A DNA stretch of 64,000 bases from Paragorgia papillata (GCA_035771165.1 JAWNZC010000121.1:632001-696000); one strand, 5' to 3'. Counted from the stretch's first letter, positions 37,233 through 49,460 are shown. Notes: a model not told the origin generated them from the letters alone. Made by a program: numbers and translations.

Positions 37233-37435
37233 AAAAACTGTAAGTTTACAAAATGAAGACATTTATTGAGATGAAACGAATCACTAAGTATAGAAGATTA
37301 CATTAAACAGCGCTGTAGAGTCACGCTGGAGAAGTAAAGGTTAATCAAAAAGTTCAATCAGTGAAAAAATCAAAACAAAGTCCAACATCTGTAACAACGC
37401 CAAACACTAGGACACCAAACTTGACTTGAGATGTT

Positions 37436-37824
37436 TCAGGCCAAGGAATTGCCTTTAGCATTGCAGTTGTCTTCTGAGCAGCAAGACACCTTACAGGTGG
37501 CGACCTCCGGATATATTCTCTTGGCAGCCGCACACACCTCGTCAGGTTCATCACACCTGGATTTCGTCGCGCACGATTCTAAAACTCCGAATAGACTTCC
37601 ATCTTCAGTATAACCCACCGCCTTACCACAGCGCAGCTCTCCCGAACCTGTACAGGTCATACTGCCTGTGCTGCACGTGTCAACGTTTGCAGCTTCGCAA
37701 TTATAACATTCAAGTGCATAGGAACCTGGATAAAAACAAACGAACATTATGTTAAGGAGGAAAGACGGACATACAGACCAACAGAGTTGATAGCAATGAA
37801 TTTTTTCATCTTGCTCTCTCGAAC

Positions 37825-37907
<83 letters not shown>

Positions 37908-37934
37908 GTCAGTCAGTCAGTCAGTCAGTCAGTC

Positions 37935-37967
<33 letters not shown>

Positions 37968-37997
37968 GGCAGGCAGGCAGGCAGGCAGACAGACATC

Positions 37998-38049
<52 letters not shown>

Positions 38050-38268
38050 CACAGCTTTTCCCTACATTTCTTGCTTACTTCGTGCATGTTTACTCACTTA
38101 GACGTGTCTAGTATAACTGCAGCCAATACTACAGAGTACATTTTCATGATACGTCAGTGCACTTGAATGTCTTCTATATTCACCATGTTATCTATTTCTA
38201 TGCTGATGATTGACAATACCTGTAGTTGCCAAAACAACGAAGACGACAGCTGCCAAGAAAAATTTCAT
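37436..38268 (-). CDS. Ly6/uPAR-type three-finger protein, tail lost, copy D
   Basis: Coding exons are 38220-38268 (M-K-F-F-L-A-A-V-V-F) and 37436-37725; the ATG exon starts at 38292. It is the block II twin of copy C, with the same 4-nt insertion, premature TGA after S-L-A and 16-nt deletion. The domain differs from C at three residues: A to M and P to S close together (S-M-T-C-T-G-S-G-E-L), and Y to F in S-L-F-G. The first two lie in a short tract that resembles copy E more than C. It has 12 cysteines and closes C-C-S-E-D-N-C-N. Expected to be secreted and soluble. Confidence 0.88.
37824..38050. repeat. GACA/GTCA tetranucleotide tract in intron of copy D
   Basis: GACA units, then a run of seven GTCA units (37908-37934), then GACA and GGCA. 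The GTCA run is absent from the twin tract at 14818, so it grew after the block duplication. Confidence 0.95.
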
Positions 38269-39120
38269 TTTCAGGTGTACGAATATCAATGTCTGAAAGC
38301 AAAGTAACAAGTTTATTCAGTTGGATATTAAGAGACTTTCATTGAATTAAAAAAAAAAGATGGTGAACTGCCAAGAATAGTTTTGATAATAAATCACTGA
38401 TCAGTTTGAGCGATCAGCCATTAATTCATCGGAGTAAAATTCTCTCTGAATTGCACTGACTACTTGGCTACCGCAATCAATCCACGACTTCAGCGGTTTG
38501 CACGGCGGGGGGTAAAATAAGGAATGTCACTTCGGACAAACATTAGGATAACAGTATGGCAAACTACTAAACACACTGCATGAGGTCAGGAACATTAAAA
38601 AAAGAAGCGTGCTTGCTCTACTTACTAAAACATAATTCAAATAAGAACTATGTATTATTTATACGTTATTTCTGGTTCAAAAAAGAGAAAGAGAAGCTAG
38701 AATATGTTGTATGCTTGTCACTGTCAGGAGGATAGAGTTTCATATATGTACGAAGGATTGCTATGTATGTTGCTTGCGCTTCGTTTTGTAAAAGCGGCCC
38801 AGTGGATGACTATCCTGATGCGATATCGGCCACGAACAGCTACAGAAATATCAGTTTCATTTATCAAGAGAGCTTGTGGCTTAATAAATCGTTGCGTTAT
38901 TGCAAACAACAACTCTTCATCAAGCTTCTTCTTTGGTAGGCGCAAGGACACGTCTGGGATTCTTTGTTGGTTTGTTATAAGAAAGTTTTGCCTGAACGAG
39001 GATTGATAGAATCAAATAAAGAGGGAAAAGCAGTTTAAAGGTCAACTCTTACCAAGAGGTGATCGACTGGCCCTGGCTTGGAGAGCCGAGCGCATTTATT
39101 AAACGAAACTTAAACTTCCA

Positions 39121-39594
39121 TGCTTTTGTAGTGACCTGTAATTCTGTATATAGTATTTAGCCAATACTCTAATTAGATTATTGAGCAATAGACTCTTATC
39201 TGACACATCACACTTCGATGTACGTAAGCAATTTGACATGTAGTTCCTCTCAGCGTGTTGTATCATAGTTCTGTTTAGAATATAAGATATTCATCAATGT
39301 CCTCGGGACGAGAACATTTAAGGAGGAGGATGGTGTGACGAATGTAAATTAACAATTAGCAGAATTAGCGCGTAAAAGCATGATATAGCAAATTGTGGTA
39401 AACGCTTCCTTTCCTGTAACACCCTTCCTTTACATAGGTCACGTATATAGTAGTTGTATTTCTATATTTGGTTATTTGTTTGTAACGCCCAACTTGGGCC
39501 TAGGGTTAAAAGTAACGAAACTGTTAAAATAAAAAGAGGTTCTGTCTGACTGAAAGTCGTGAAGTCTATTGACTGGGTAACTCGGTACATTACA
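39121..39594. mobile_element. solo LTR of a retrotransposon, block II copy
   Basis: Twin of 16092-16519 with the same TG/CA ends and CTTCCA flanks. It is longer by about 46 bp near 39390-39450 (CGCTTCCTTTCCTGTAACAC), and its TATA box has lost two bases (GGGTTAAAAG). Confidence 0.85.
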
Positions 39595-40250
39595 CTTCCA
39601 TTTACCAAGAATTAACAGAAACTGAAAGCCGTGAAAGCTGCGTGAGCTCAAGTTTCATCACGCGCGGCATTGTGCGTCGAAACACGCCTAAACAAGAAGC
39701 GCAATTCTGTTATTGCGCACAATGACTGTGTAATTTTAGCTCTTATAACCGTCTTTTACATTTGATGGGAAACTTTGCTAAAATCAAAGATGATTTTTGA
39801 AATCGTCAGGTTATTAATACAAAGACATTTTAATTTTGTTACCGCAGTTATCCATTCCGAACACGACATTTTTACAATATCAGAAGCAGTACCAACCTGT
39901 AGCATTATGAACAAGGAGGTATTGCCATTGGGGCCGTTTAGAGTTCATAATATAAGACGTGGCGTACACAAGACGTGCCTTAAACACTCGCGTGTACTCC
40001 GTATATAAAAGGTATACAAAGACTTGTAGTATTCGTGTCTCCACACAAACCGCGGCTTGTTCAAAACGCCTGTGAATGGATCAACTCGCCGTTTAAGATT
40101 TAGACGTTCATGCTTTGGCACATATAAGTCGCGTCTAAAGCATTTAAAGTCAAGATAAATGACCCCCGTTGGTTTTGTGTATAGGCAGTTATGACTTGTA
40201 AGAAAATGTTTAATATTTTATGTGGTTATAATTTACAGTAAAAAACTTAC

Positions 40251-40405
40251 AGAATCTTGCTTCCAAGCTGCTCCTTTCTTCACCCGCTCCTGGAAATTGA
40301 AAACTCGCTATTCCGCAGCTTGCTATTAATCTATACCACGATCTATACGTATACTTTTGAGGCGTGGCAAGCTGCAAGTCAATTGGCCAACAAATGACAC
40401 GTGAT
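40251..40405 (-). promoter_or_regulatory. promoter-like segment and 5' untranslated exon for copy D
   Basis: CACGTG near 40400, GGCCAATTG near 40384, GCCACGCC and TATACGTATAG near 40350, with the donor GATTCT|GTAAGT at 40251. Confidence 0.55.
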
Positions 40406-41921
40406 ATCCGGGACCAGTTTAGAGCATGTGGAAAATCTTAAATCCAAATATTAACACTAAACTGTAACAAACTCAAAACGTTAAACTAAAATCAGCGATC
40501 AGCATGTAGTCTTTCGAAGACGATTTCTATGCAATCTATAGCTATACATTTGTCGGATATCAAACCGGAAGCGGAAGAGCTCTGGTCGAATCGCTTGAGA
40601 ATATCAACTTCCGTCACAGCTTGAATTAAAAACCTGTCAAACCGGTTTTAGGTACAGTGTCACTCGACAATCTAAAACCGCCAGGGTAGCGCGTAGAACT
40701 ATGGTATATGTTTATATAATGATTATTCGTTTGTTTGTTTGTTCCCTATAGCTGCGCAAACGATTGAACCTGATTGAACATTGCTGAAAATTGGTCAACT
40801 ATAAGCTTAGTGGCTATACCAGGATTGACCACGATTGTCTAGGGTTTTTTCGGTCCGTAACTTCCGGAAGGTGAATAGCCAACTTCAGGACAATGTTGAA
40901 TTCTAGATGCGTATTTCATTAACACCTAAAATTCGATTGATGACGCGTGTGAAACTTGGAAGTAGACAAGATGCCAAGTTTTGAAGACTCTTTCCCACGC
41001 AATTTCATTTGTCGCGTCACAAAGCATTACACGCGCCAGTAACGCATGCATTCCGCAAAGGACAGAACTTGCGAGCTTCATAGACGACTAAATCGTTGGT
41101 GAAGATTTTACTTCCTCAGCGCTACTACATTTCAGCGATGTGCTATCCCAGTTACGATAAGCCATAACTCCCTGCTTACCAGCTTCAGAGGTAGACACTC
41201 TTTTAGGGCATTCAGTAGATGATCGTGTTTTTCTATAATATTAAACATGTAGCTTGCTTCCATCGCCCCCGAATCAAACACTCAGTAAGCCCAGCAAGTT
41301 ATTTACCTCTTGGTGTTACAGATAAAGCACAGTCTTTCTTGGTAATGAGTACTTTAACTCTTTTCCCTACGGTACCGGTTGTTCGACTTCGATTTGACGG
41401 ACAATGCGGCTTGTTTCCTTTTTAAATAGATTGTCCTCGTTATTGAATACCAGGGATCTTATTATTTTCCGTTTAGGGATTATTGCGTTGTTTGACGTCG
41501 TCAACTGAGCTGGATTTCGATCTTAAAAGCGATTCTGTTCGTTGTGCCTTTTGCTTGGCACTTGACAAATGTGGCGAGGCACATTTTTTTGTTGACTAGA
41601 AACTTTGTTGAAAAACTGATCGCTAAGGCCGCTGCTTTTTCGCAATTATTGGCAATGAACTTGTTCGTATAAGTATATATGAACGCATCTTGAAATACTG
41701 CGTGTAAAAGAGAGATTTTCAACTAATCCTTTACCCGGCAGTGTTGTTAGTAACTTAGATATTTTACTCTGTCTAACCGGCCAGACGATTTTACTCGTCG
41801 AGTGAAGGCCTCCTGGTATCCTGCCGGATAAGGGTTAAATAAAGTATGAAAATAATGCGCGCTTTTTAGTCGTTTGCCTTTAAATGTTGTTCATTTTATT
41901 TATTCACAAATGCAATGCAAT

Positions 41922-42434
41922 CAGTGGCGTGGTGGCAGGGGGGGGGGTGCAAGGCCCCCCCAGCTGGGGTTGCAGAAGGGGCGCCAAAACTAGCAAGGGC
42001 GCCAAAACTGAACAAAATAAACCTATTTCTTTGTATAGCTAGGTCTTCAATTGGGGGATATAAAGATCTGAAATCTGTAATCTTTTGCGTTTTCTATGAA
42101 GTTTTATAATCTTCAGAATTCTGTAAAATCTCACTCCAAAATGCAGGAAATGGCATATCAGAGACTCTAGATTTCAAAATTTTCCAGGGGAGCATGCCTC
42201 CGGACCCCCCTACTGGTTTCGTGCTACTTCGCCGCATGCATTGGCGTGGTCTTTGAGAGAACCCGTTGTTTGTTGTAATATTATATATTGCTACTTGAAT
42301 TATTTTAAAACAAAAAATGTGATCATTTGTCAAATACAGTAATGTCTTTTTTTCATATTTTTTTTTTTGGGGGGGGGGGGGGGCGCCAAAGCTAATCCGG
42401 CCACCCCAGCCTGAAACTTGCCACCACGCCACTG
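41922..42434. mobile_element. hAT-type element inside a pentanucleotide array
   Basis: Inverted ends CAGTGGCGTGGTGGCA and TGCCACCACGCCACTG. Flanks AATGCAAT (left) and AGTGCAAT (right) agree at 7 of 8 bases, as expected of an 8-bp duplication made in the array and since mutated. Pentamers continue on both sides (41910-41921; 42435 on). No transposase frame. Confidence 0.85.
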
Positions 42435-42632
42435 AGTGCAATGCAATGCAATGCAATGCAATGCAATGCAATGCAATGCAATGTAATGTAATGCAATGTA
42501 ACGTAATGTAAGGTAATGTAAAGTAAAGTAATGCAATGCGATGCGATGCGATGCGCGGCAATGCAATGTAATACATGTAATGTAATGTAATGCAATGCAA
42601 TGCAATGCAATGTATAATGTAGTGTAATGTAA
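42435..42632. repeat. GCAAT/GTAAT pentanucleotide array after copy E
   Basis: Short array with GCGAT units, split from its left part by the hAT insertion. It sits next to the 3'UTR of copy E. Confidence 0.9.
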
Positions 42633-42832
42633 AAATGTAAGTTTGCAAAATGAAAACATTTATTGAGATGAAACGAATCATTAAGTATAGAAGATTACAT
42701 TAGACAGCGCCGTAGAGTCACGCTGGGGAAGTAAAGGTTAATCAAGAAGTTCAATTAGTGAAAAAATCAAAACAAAGTCCAACATCTGTAACAACGCCAA
42801 ACACTAGGACACCAAACTTGACTTGAGATGTT

Positions 42833-43213
42833 TCAGGCCAAGGTATCGCGTTTACCATTGCAGTTATCTTCTGAGCAGCAAGACGTCTTACAGATGAGGC
42901 CCGGCGGAGATAGTTCGGCACACATCTCTTCAGGTTTATCACAACGGGATTTCGTCTCGCAAAATGCACTAACTCCGAATGGATATCCTTCTTCCCAATA
43001 ACTCACCGTCTTACTACAGCGCAGCTCTCCCTGACCTTTACAGGTCATACTGCCTTCGCTGCACGTGTCAACGCCATCAGCTTCGCAATTATAACATTCA
43101 AGTGCATAGGAACCTGGATAAAAACAAACGAACATTATGTTAAGGAGGAAAGACAAACATACAGACCAACAGAGTTGATAGCAATGAATTTTTTCATCTT
43201 GCTCTCTCGAACC

Positions 43214-43285
<72 letters not shown>

Positions 43286-43286
43286 C

Positions 43287-43348
<62 letters not shown>

Positions 43349-43568
43349 CACAGCTTTTTCCCACATTTCTTGCTTACTTCGTGCATGTTTACTCACTTAG
43401 ACGTCTCTAGTATAAATACAGCTAATACTACAGAGTACATGTACATTTTCATGATACGTGCACTTGAATGTCTTCTATATTCCCCATGTTACTATTTCTA
43501 TGCTGATGATTGACAATACCTGTAGTTGCCAAGACAACGAAGACGACAGCTGCCAAGAAAAATTTCAT
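42833..43568 (-). CDS. Ly6/uPAR-type three-finger protein, tail lost, divergent domain, copy E
   Basis: Coding exons are 43520-43568 (M-K-F-F-L-A-A-V-V-F) and 42833-43113; the ATG exon starts at 43592. It has the same tail-removing frameshift as C and D (ends R-D-T-L-A, TGA). The cysteines are kept, but the central loops differ strongly (Y-W-E-E-G-Y-P-F-G-V-S-A-F-C, then E-E-M-C-A-E-L-S-P-P-G), including a net loss of three codons, while its intron, UTRs and signal exon remain very close to C and D. The intron contains a GACA tract. Expected to be secreted and soluble. Confidence 0.88.
43210..43348. repeat. GACA tetranucleotide tract in intron of copy E
   Basis: Nearly pure GACA with one GACACACA interruption. 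Confidence 0.95.
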
Positions 43569-44955
43569 TTTCAGGTGTATGAATATCAATGTCTGAAAGC
43601 AAAGTAACAAGTTTATTCAGTTGGATATCAAAAGACTTTCATTGAATTAAACAAAAAAAATATGGTAAACTGCCAAGAATAGTTTTGATAATTAATCACT
43701 CATGTTTTGAGCCATTAATTCATCGGAGTAAAATTCTCTCTGAATTGCACTGACTTACTTGGCTACCGCAGTCAATCCACGACTTCAGCGGTTTGCACGG
43801 CTGGGGGTAAAATAAGGAATATCACTTCGGACAAACATTAGGATAACAGTATGGCAAACTACTAAACGCACTGCATGAGGTCAGGAACATTTAAAAAAGA
43901 AGCGTGCTTGCTCTACTTACTAAAACATAATTCAAATAAGAACTATATGTATTATTTATACGTTATTCCTGGTTCAAAAAAGAGAAAGAGAAGCTAGAAT
44001 ATGTTGTATGCTTGTCACTGTCAGGAGGATAGAGTTTCATATATATACGAAGGATTGCTATGTATGTTGCTTGCGCTTCATTTTGTAAAAGCGGCCCAGT
44101 GGATGACTATCATGATGCGATATCGGCCACGAACAGCTACAGAAATATCAGTTTCATTTATCAAGAGAGCTTGTGGCTTAATAAATCGTTGCGTTATTGC
44201 AAACAACAACTCTTGATCATCAAGCTTCTTCTTTGGTAGAGGCAAGGACACGTCTGGGATTCTTTGTTGGTTTGTTATAAGAAAGTTTTGCCTGAACGAG
44301 GATTGATAGAATCAAAATAAAGAGGGAAAAGCAGTTTAAAGGTAAACTCTTACCAAGAGGTGACTGGCCCTGGTTTGGAGAGCCGAGCGCATTTATTAAA
44401 CGAAACTTGAAACTTCCATTTACCACTTAACAGAAACTGAAAGCCGTGAAAGCGCTGCGTGAGCTCAAGTTTCATCACCCACGACTTAGCATTGTGCTTG
44501 TCGAAACACGCCTAAATTAAACAAGAACCGCAAGTTTGTTATTGCGCGCAATGACTGTGCAATTTTAGCTCTTATAACCGTCTTTTACATTTGATGGGTA
44601 TACTTTGCTAAAATCAAAGATGATTTTTGAAATCGTCAGGTTATTAATACAAAGACATTTTAATTTTGTTGCGCAAATAACGCAGTTATTCATTACGAAC
44701 ACGACATTATTACAATAGCAGAAGCAGTACCAACCTGTAAGCATTATGAACAAGAAGGCATTCCCATTGGGGCCGTTTAGAGTTCATAATATAATGGACG
44801 TGGGGTACACAAGACGTTCATGCTTTGGCACATATTAGTCGCGTCTAAAGCATTTAAAGTCACTGAGATAAATGAGTTGGTTTTGTGTATAGGCAGTTAT
44901 GACTTGTAAGAAAACGTTTAATATTATATGTAGTTAGTTACAGTAAAAAACTTAC

Positions 44956-45110
44956 AGAATCTTGCTTCAAAGCTGCTCCTTTCTTTACCCGCTCCAAATG
45001 GAAACTAAAAACACTTTATTCTGCAGCTTGCTATTAATCTATACATATACTTTTGAGGCGTGGCATTGTGGCAGCTGCAAGTCACTAATTGGCCAACAAA
45101 TGACACGTGA
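44956..45110 (-). promoter_or_regulatory. promoter-like segment and 5' untranslated exon for copy E
   Basis: CACGTG near 45105, GGCCAATTA near 45090 and TATACATATAG... near 45045 (altered from TATACGTATA), with the donor GATTCT|GTAAGT at 44956. Confidence 0.5.
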
Positions 45111-45725
45111 CATCTGGGACCAGTGTATGTGCCAAGCTAAGAGCATGTGGAAAATCACTAGTGATACAGTTTAGTGATTAACACTAAACTGTATCAAACC
45201 CAAAACGTTAACCTATAACATCGGCCATCAGTATGTAGTCTTTCGAAGACGATTTCTACGCAATCTATAGCTATACAATATCAAACTGGAAGCGGAAGAG
45301 CTCTGGTTGAATCGCTTGAGAATATCACTTCCGTCACAGCATGGATTAGTAATTAAAAAACCTGTCAAACCGGATTGGGGTATTCACAGTGTCACTCGAC
45401 AACCTATGACTGAAAGTCTTAAACCTGCAGGGTTGCGCGTAGAACTATGGTATCTGTTTATATAACGATTGTTTGTTGTTTGTTCCCTATAGCAGCACGC
45501 GCAAACGGTTGAACCTGATTGAACATTGCTGAAAATTGGTCAACTAAGTGGCTATACCTGAATTGACCACTATTGTCTGGGGGGTTTTCGGTCCGCAACT
45601 TCCAGTAGTGAATAGCCAACCTTGGTTGACTTCTCCAAAACGCCCTCAAGATCAACATGCGAACGCGGGGTAGTGATTCATTGACGTTCAGAATACCAAC
45701 TTTTAGCACCAAACTTTTTCAATTT

Positions 45726-45899
45726 ACAGTATACGTAGACCCTCGTTATCTCGAACTCGGTTATCTCGAAAACCTCGCTATCTCGAACAATAGTTGATTT
45801 CCCTTCAACATATTTCTTCACTGTTTTACAGTATAATTTACCCCGTTATCTCGAACTCCCGCTAGTTGAAGGTTGGAGATAGCGGGGTTCCATTGTAGT
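45726..45899. repeat. pogo/Tigger-like MITE
   Basis: Repeated CTCGTTATCTCGAACTC and CGCTATCTCGAAC motifs at the left, complementary GAGATAGCGGGGTTCCA at the right. These are the terminal motifs typical of pogo-like DNA transposons. Interior is short and non-coding. Confidence 0.65.
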
Positions 45900-46587
45900 T
45901 CGATCGTGATCAGTGTTCAGGTTAACCTGAATGTCAGGCCTTTATTTTTCTTGCCACTCGCGCGCCCGCGCCTCCTCGCCCGCGCTGCCGGGTTTAGCGA
46001 AGGCCTGACATTCAGGTTATGTTTTGTCTGACGTGCCTGCGAATGTTAGCGGCAGCGGTATCAGCCATGTGACATATTTTGCCCTGCTTGATGCTGTATA
46101 TTCAATTGCTTGGGGCTGTATTTTGGGGTATTTTGGGGTATTTTCATTGTATTCATGGCTCGAACGCTTAGCACAAGCATCTTGCTAACTACGTTAGTAC
46201 GAAATTCAGCTTGGAACACATTTAGAGGTACAGTAATGTGTATATTAAATGATCTTGTCAAATGGTCTACACTCTATTGACTCTAGGACTATAAATTATG
46301 TTTAACATAGGAACTGGGATGCTTTATAGTCTATAAACCACTTTCATAATGGCCACCACTTTAAATATTCTTTTATGTGCATCTAAATAAGCCTTTTTGG
46401 CCTCGTTATAAAGCAAATATTCTTTTGAATTACAGAGACACAAACGAGGCTACAAGCCTACAAAGGCTTATAAAAATATGCACATAAAAGAATATTCAAC
46501 GAACTTTACTTGATAATGAAATTTTAAGGTTGTAATTACTGAATACTGGTTGCATTTAAATGTACTGTAAATGCATCTATCAATCTT

Positions 46588-47053
46588 AAAGGGGATTGGC
46601 ATTAAAAATTAAGTTTGTCTAATTTGAAAGAACTCGTAAAATTGTAATAGAAGATCCTTTACAACTTTTTCGTATCTTTCTGCGTTTTCAAGATATTTCA
46701 ATTTGTTTGATATGTTAATGAGATGGTCTCTGATGTCAGGAGTGGGGTAAAATATTTTCATACAGAGCAAAATCACTTACATATCTAACATGAAATGTTC
46801 AGCGTCGCAAGGAGTTTTTGTGCACAGTTTCAAATGATTTCGCTGAAGAAACTTAGAGATATAACTGGTTTTGCTACACGTGAAAATATTTTACCCCACA
46901 CCTGATGTCAGAGACCATCTTATTTACATATCAAACAAATTGAAATATCTTGAAAACGAAGAAAGATATGAAAAAGTTGTAAAGGATGTTCTATTACAAT
47001 TTTATGAGTTCTTTCAAATTAGACAAACTTAATTTTTGTTGCCAATCCCCTTT
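46588..47053. repeat. fold-back element with AAAGGGGATTGGCA ends
   Basis: Arms of about 170 bp starting AAAGGGGATTGGCA and ending TGCCAATCCCCTTT. The inner part (TTAAGTTTGTCTAATTTGAAAG, ATATTTCAATTTGTTTGATAT) is recognisably related to the 3137 and 8453 elements. Confidence 0.75.
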
Positions 47054-47209
47054 ATAATTTCTTTGGAGTTGCCCCCAAATTTAACTTGAGAAAATTTAAC
47101 TTGAGAATGAGGTCAGCATTGCCGAATGCTGACCTCTTTTTCGAGGGCTGAAATTATTATATATATACAGTATATACAGTATACAGCATGGATTGTTGAC
47201 TTGATACAG

Positions 47210-49149
47210 GTAAGGTAACTCATTGTCATAATCAATGGACTAGAAGATGTATTTGCACTAAAGTTGATACAAAACACCTGGCCAACCTTCGAAAACAAAC
47301 TGGGTATGGTTTATCATTGTGTCGAGAAGCGTTACTTGAGAATAACAATGATGTTGAAGATGCAAACAAGTGGCTTTGTGAGCAGGCAACGAAACAAGGA
47401 TGGCAGAAAGCTGAGAAGCTACAGGCGAGGAAAACTGGTGAAGGGCTCGTTGGAGTTTTGTTAGAAGGCAACCATGCAGCAATGGTTGAGGTAGGATGGC
47501 TTTATTTTATTTTATTTACATAATTTTTCAGTATGCCTTTTTTCTAATATTAGCTGACTGCATGATTTTGTATCATTCTGTGTGATTCTGAATCATTCTG
47601 TGTGATTTTGTATGATTCTGTATGATTCTGAATCATTCTATGTGATTCTGAATCATTCTGTGTGATTTTGAATCATTCTGAATGATTCTGTATGATTCTG
47701 AATCATTCTGTGTGATTCTGTGTGATTTTGTATGATTCTGAATCATTCTGTGTGATTCTGTATGATTCTGAATAATTATGTATGATTCTGAATCATTCTG
47801 TATGATTCCGAATCATTCTGTATGATTCTGAATCATTCTGTATGATTCTGTGTGATTCTGTGTGATTCTATATGATTCTGAATCATTCTGTATAATTCTG
47901 AATCATTCTGTGTGATTCTGAATCATTCTGTATGATTCTGAATCATTCTGTATAATTCTGAATCATTCTGTATAATTCTGTATCATTCTGTATGATTCTG
48001 TATAATTCTGTATGATTCTGAATCATTCTGTATGATTCTGTATAATTCTGAATCATTCTGTATGATTCCAAATCATTTTGTATGATTCTGAATCATCTGT
48101 ATGATTCCGTATGATTCTGTATGATTCTGCATGATTCTGTATGACCCTGTATGACCCTGTATGACCCTGTATGATTCTGTATGATTCTATATGACCCTGT
48201 ATGATTCTGTATGATTCTATATGACCCTGTATGACCCTGTATGATTCTATATGACCCTGTATGATTCTGTATGATCGAAATGGAATGCACTATTATATGG
48301 CGCATTTTTGGCAGCCTGTGACAGGGCCATTTGTTTCCGCCATTTTGTTTCCGCCATTTTGTTTTTGGCCGGCATCTTGGCCCAGCCCCTACAAATTGTC
48401 CTGGGGACGAGGTTGTATATATTCTGGTATCAGATATTTTTTTAGTAGAGCCATGCTTAATACGTGTTTCCAAACATTATCTATAGTAACACCGTTTACT
48501 TAAATATTAGGTGTGCTGTGAAACTGATTTTGTCGCTCAGAACAAATTCTTTAAACAACTGGTTGCCAAGGCAACAGCTACTGCTCTTCACCATCGCAAG
48601 ATGATTGTCCAAAAAGGACTGGATCTAGGAGGAGGTTTGATTCATTTCCGTGAAGTTTTACTCACTCATAAACTAAAAGATATGGTCATACCAAGTTCAA
48701 GTGACACTCTTAATGACGCTCTCTTACACGTTATTGGACGCTTGGGGGAACGCGTCACATTACGACGTGCAGTTACTATGACAACTGACGAAGCCACAGT
48801 CATGGGTTGTTATACTCACGGGCCTTTTACTTTCAATGTTGATAACTGCGCAATGGGGAAATACGCAGCACTGGTCGCCGTTCGATCAGAGGATGTTAAT
48901 AGTAATAATAATAATAGCACATCACCACAGTTGTTTTCTCTGGCTACACGCTTGACACAGCATATCGTTGGAATGAATCCGACTTCAATTTCATTAGACG
49001 AAGCGGAGGGTGATATTGAAGTAGATAAAACCAACGTGCTGTTGGAACAGCGGTATCTTATGGACGACGATATTACTGTAGGGGAACTGTTGAAGAAAAA
49101 CAATGCCTCTGTTATCGATTTTCTACGGCTAGAATGTGGAAATGAGTGA
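47210..49149 (+). CDS. TSFM: elongation factor Ts, mitochondrial (first exon not found)
   Basis: Exons are 47210-47490 (after CAG; ends GAG|GTAGGA) and 48511-49149 (after TATTAG; TGA stop). The first carries the N-terminal UBA-like domain, with L-R-K-Q-T-G-Y-G-L-S-L-C-R-E-A-L, G-W-Q-K-A-E-K-L-Q-A-R-K-T and E-G-L-V-G-V-L-L-E-G-N. The second starts with the EF-Ts signature V-C-C-E-T-D-F-V-A-Q-N and contains G-R-L-G-E-R-V-T-L-R-R-A, H-I-V-G-M-N-P and the family's usual end V-I-D-F-L-R-L-E-C-G. EF-Ts recharges mitochondrial EF-Tu with GTP during translation. The frame in the first exon is open from the acceptor; a stop lies just upstream, so ATG and transit peptide must be in an earlier exon. The intron holds a minisatellite and an hAT fragment. 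Confidence 0.92.
47566..48277. repeat. TGATTCTGTA-type minisatellite in TSFM intron
   Basis: Decamers TGATTCTGTA, TCATTCTGAA and TGATTCTGTG alternate in irregular order, with a later domain of TGACCCTGTA. The AATCATTC/GATTC pairs make it locally self-complementary. Confidence 0.95.
48293..48415. mobile_element. hAT right-end fragment in TSFM intron
   Basis: Ends CCTGGGGACGAGGTTG, the same right terminal repeat as the element at 27414-28254. A 16-bp unit CCATTTTGTTTCCGCC is doubled. The left part is missing. Confidence 0.65.
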
Positions 49150-49237
49150 TAATTCTTATTTAAGGGGAAAAAACAACAGGAACAGGACTTTGTTCTCAAG
49201 TCTCGGCTATAGTTCTATTTGCGGCAGAGAATATAAT

Positions 49238-49460
49238 CAATGCGTTTGTTGTCGACTTTCTACGGCTAGAACTTAGAAATGAGTGCATGTTTATATGGAT
49301 AATAAAAATAAATTTTGGAAGAAAGCAATGACTTTGGTCTCGAGTTTTGGCTGTAGTTCTATTTGCGCCAGATTTTTCTGTACCATTGTTGTCGATTTTG
49401 TACGGCTAGAATGTGGAAATGAGTGATAGTGCATGTTTATACGGATAATAAAAAGAAATT
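49238..49460 (+). pseudogene. tandem partial copies of TSFM last codons and 3'UTR
   Basis: Two degraded repeats of the final coding segment. At about 49240-49285 it reads V-V-D-F-L-R-L-E with the stop lost. At about 49390-49426 it reads V-V-D-F-V-R-L-E-C-G-N-E and TGA. Each is followed by the same 3'UTR (GTTTATAYGGATAATAAAAA). A third stub (GAATGTGGAAATGAGTAATAG) follows the MITE at 50110. Confidence 0.75.

Larger units (their letters stand above)
30315..37435. other. upstream region of copy G through block II to copy D
   Basis: Holds two fold-back repeats (30673-31003 with CAGAATAGAAATA arms; about 31455-31783 with AGAAGCGTTCCGAA arms), the promoter of copy G, a remnant junction at 32405-32465, a PIF/Harbinger-like insertion with an exon inside, an orphan promoter, a helicase fragment and the array of copy D. 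I see no coding sequence at 32470-33450. Confidence 0.6.
32462..42297. repeat. segmental duplication block II
   Basis: Collinear with block I (9758-19437). It differs by the 679-bp insertion at 33457, a shorter pentamer array, a longer LTR, a deletion in the second helicase fragment (40995), and lack of the small MITE at 18539. Its left edge is a deletion junction inside a former gene unit. Confidence 0.8.
38293..42832. other. upstream region of copy D to 3' end of copy E
   Basis: Holds a solo LTR, the promoter of copy D, a stub of the helicase fragment (40971-40995), a complete hAT element and the array of copy E. AATAAA for copy E is at 42659-42664 (minus strand). A frame starting M-L-Y-A-C-H-C-Q at 38704 recurs at 9758, 15674 and 44001, but its frame breaks between copies. 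Confidence 0.6.
43593..47209. other. upstream region of copy E to TSFM
   Basis: Homology to the array units runs to about 45.7 kb, including an empty solo-LTR site near 44408. Then come a pogo-like MITE (45726-45899, GTTATCTCGAACTC at both ends), a TAACCTGA-type element (45922-46020), a fold-back (46365-46497, AATATTCTTTTATGTGCA arms) and a further fold-back (46588-47053). The missing first exon of TSFM should lie here or in this interval's gaps; I could not identify it. Confidence 0.6.

Noticed and set aside
38704..39006. 100-codon plus-strand frame M-L-Y-A-C-H-C-Q, recurring at 9758, 15674 and 44001
   Set aside because: Indels between copies break the frame at different points (9780, 44216), and the peptide has no recognisable motif. 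It recurs only because the blocks are duplicated.
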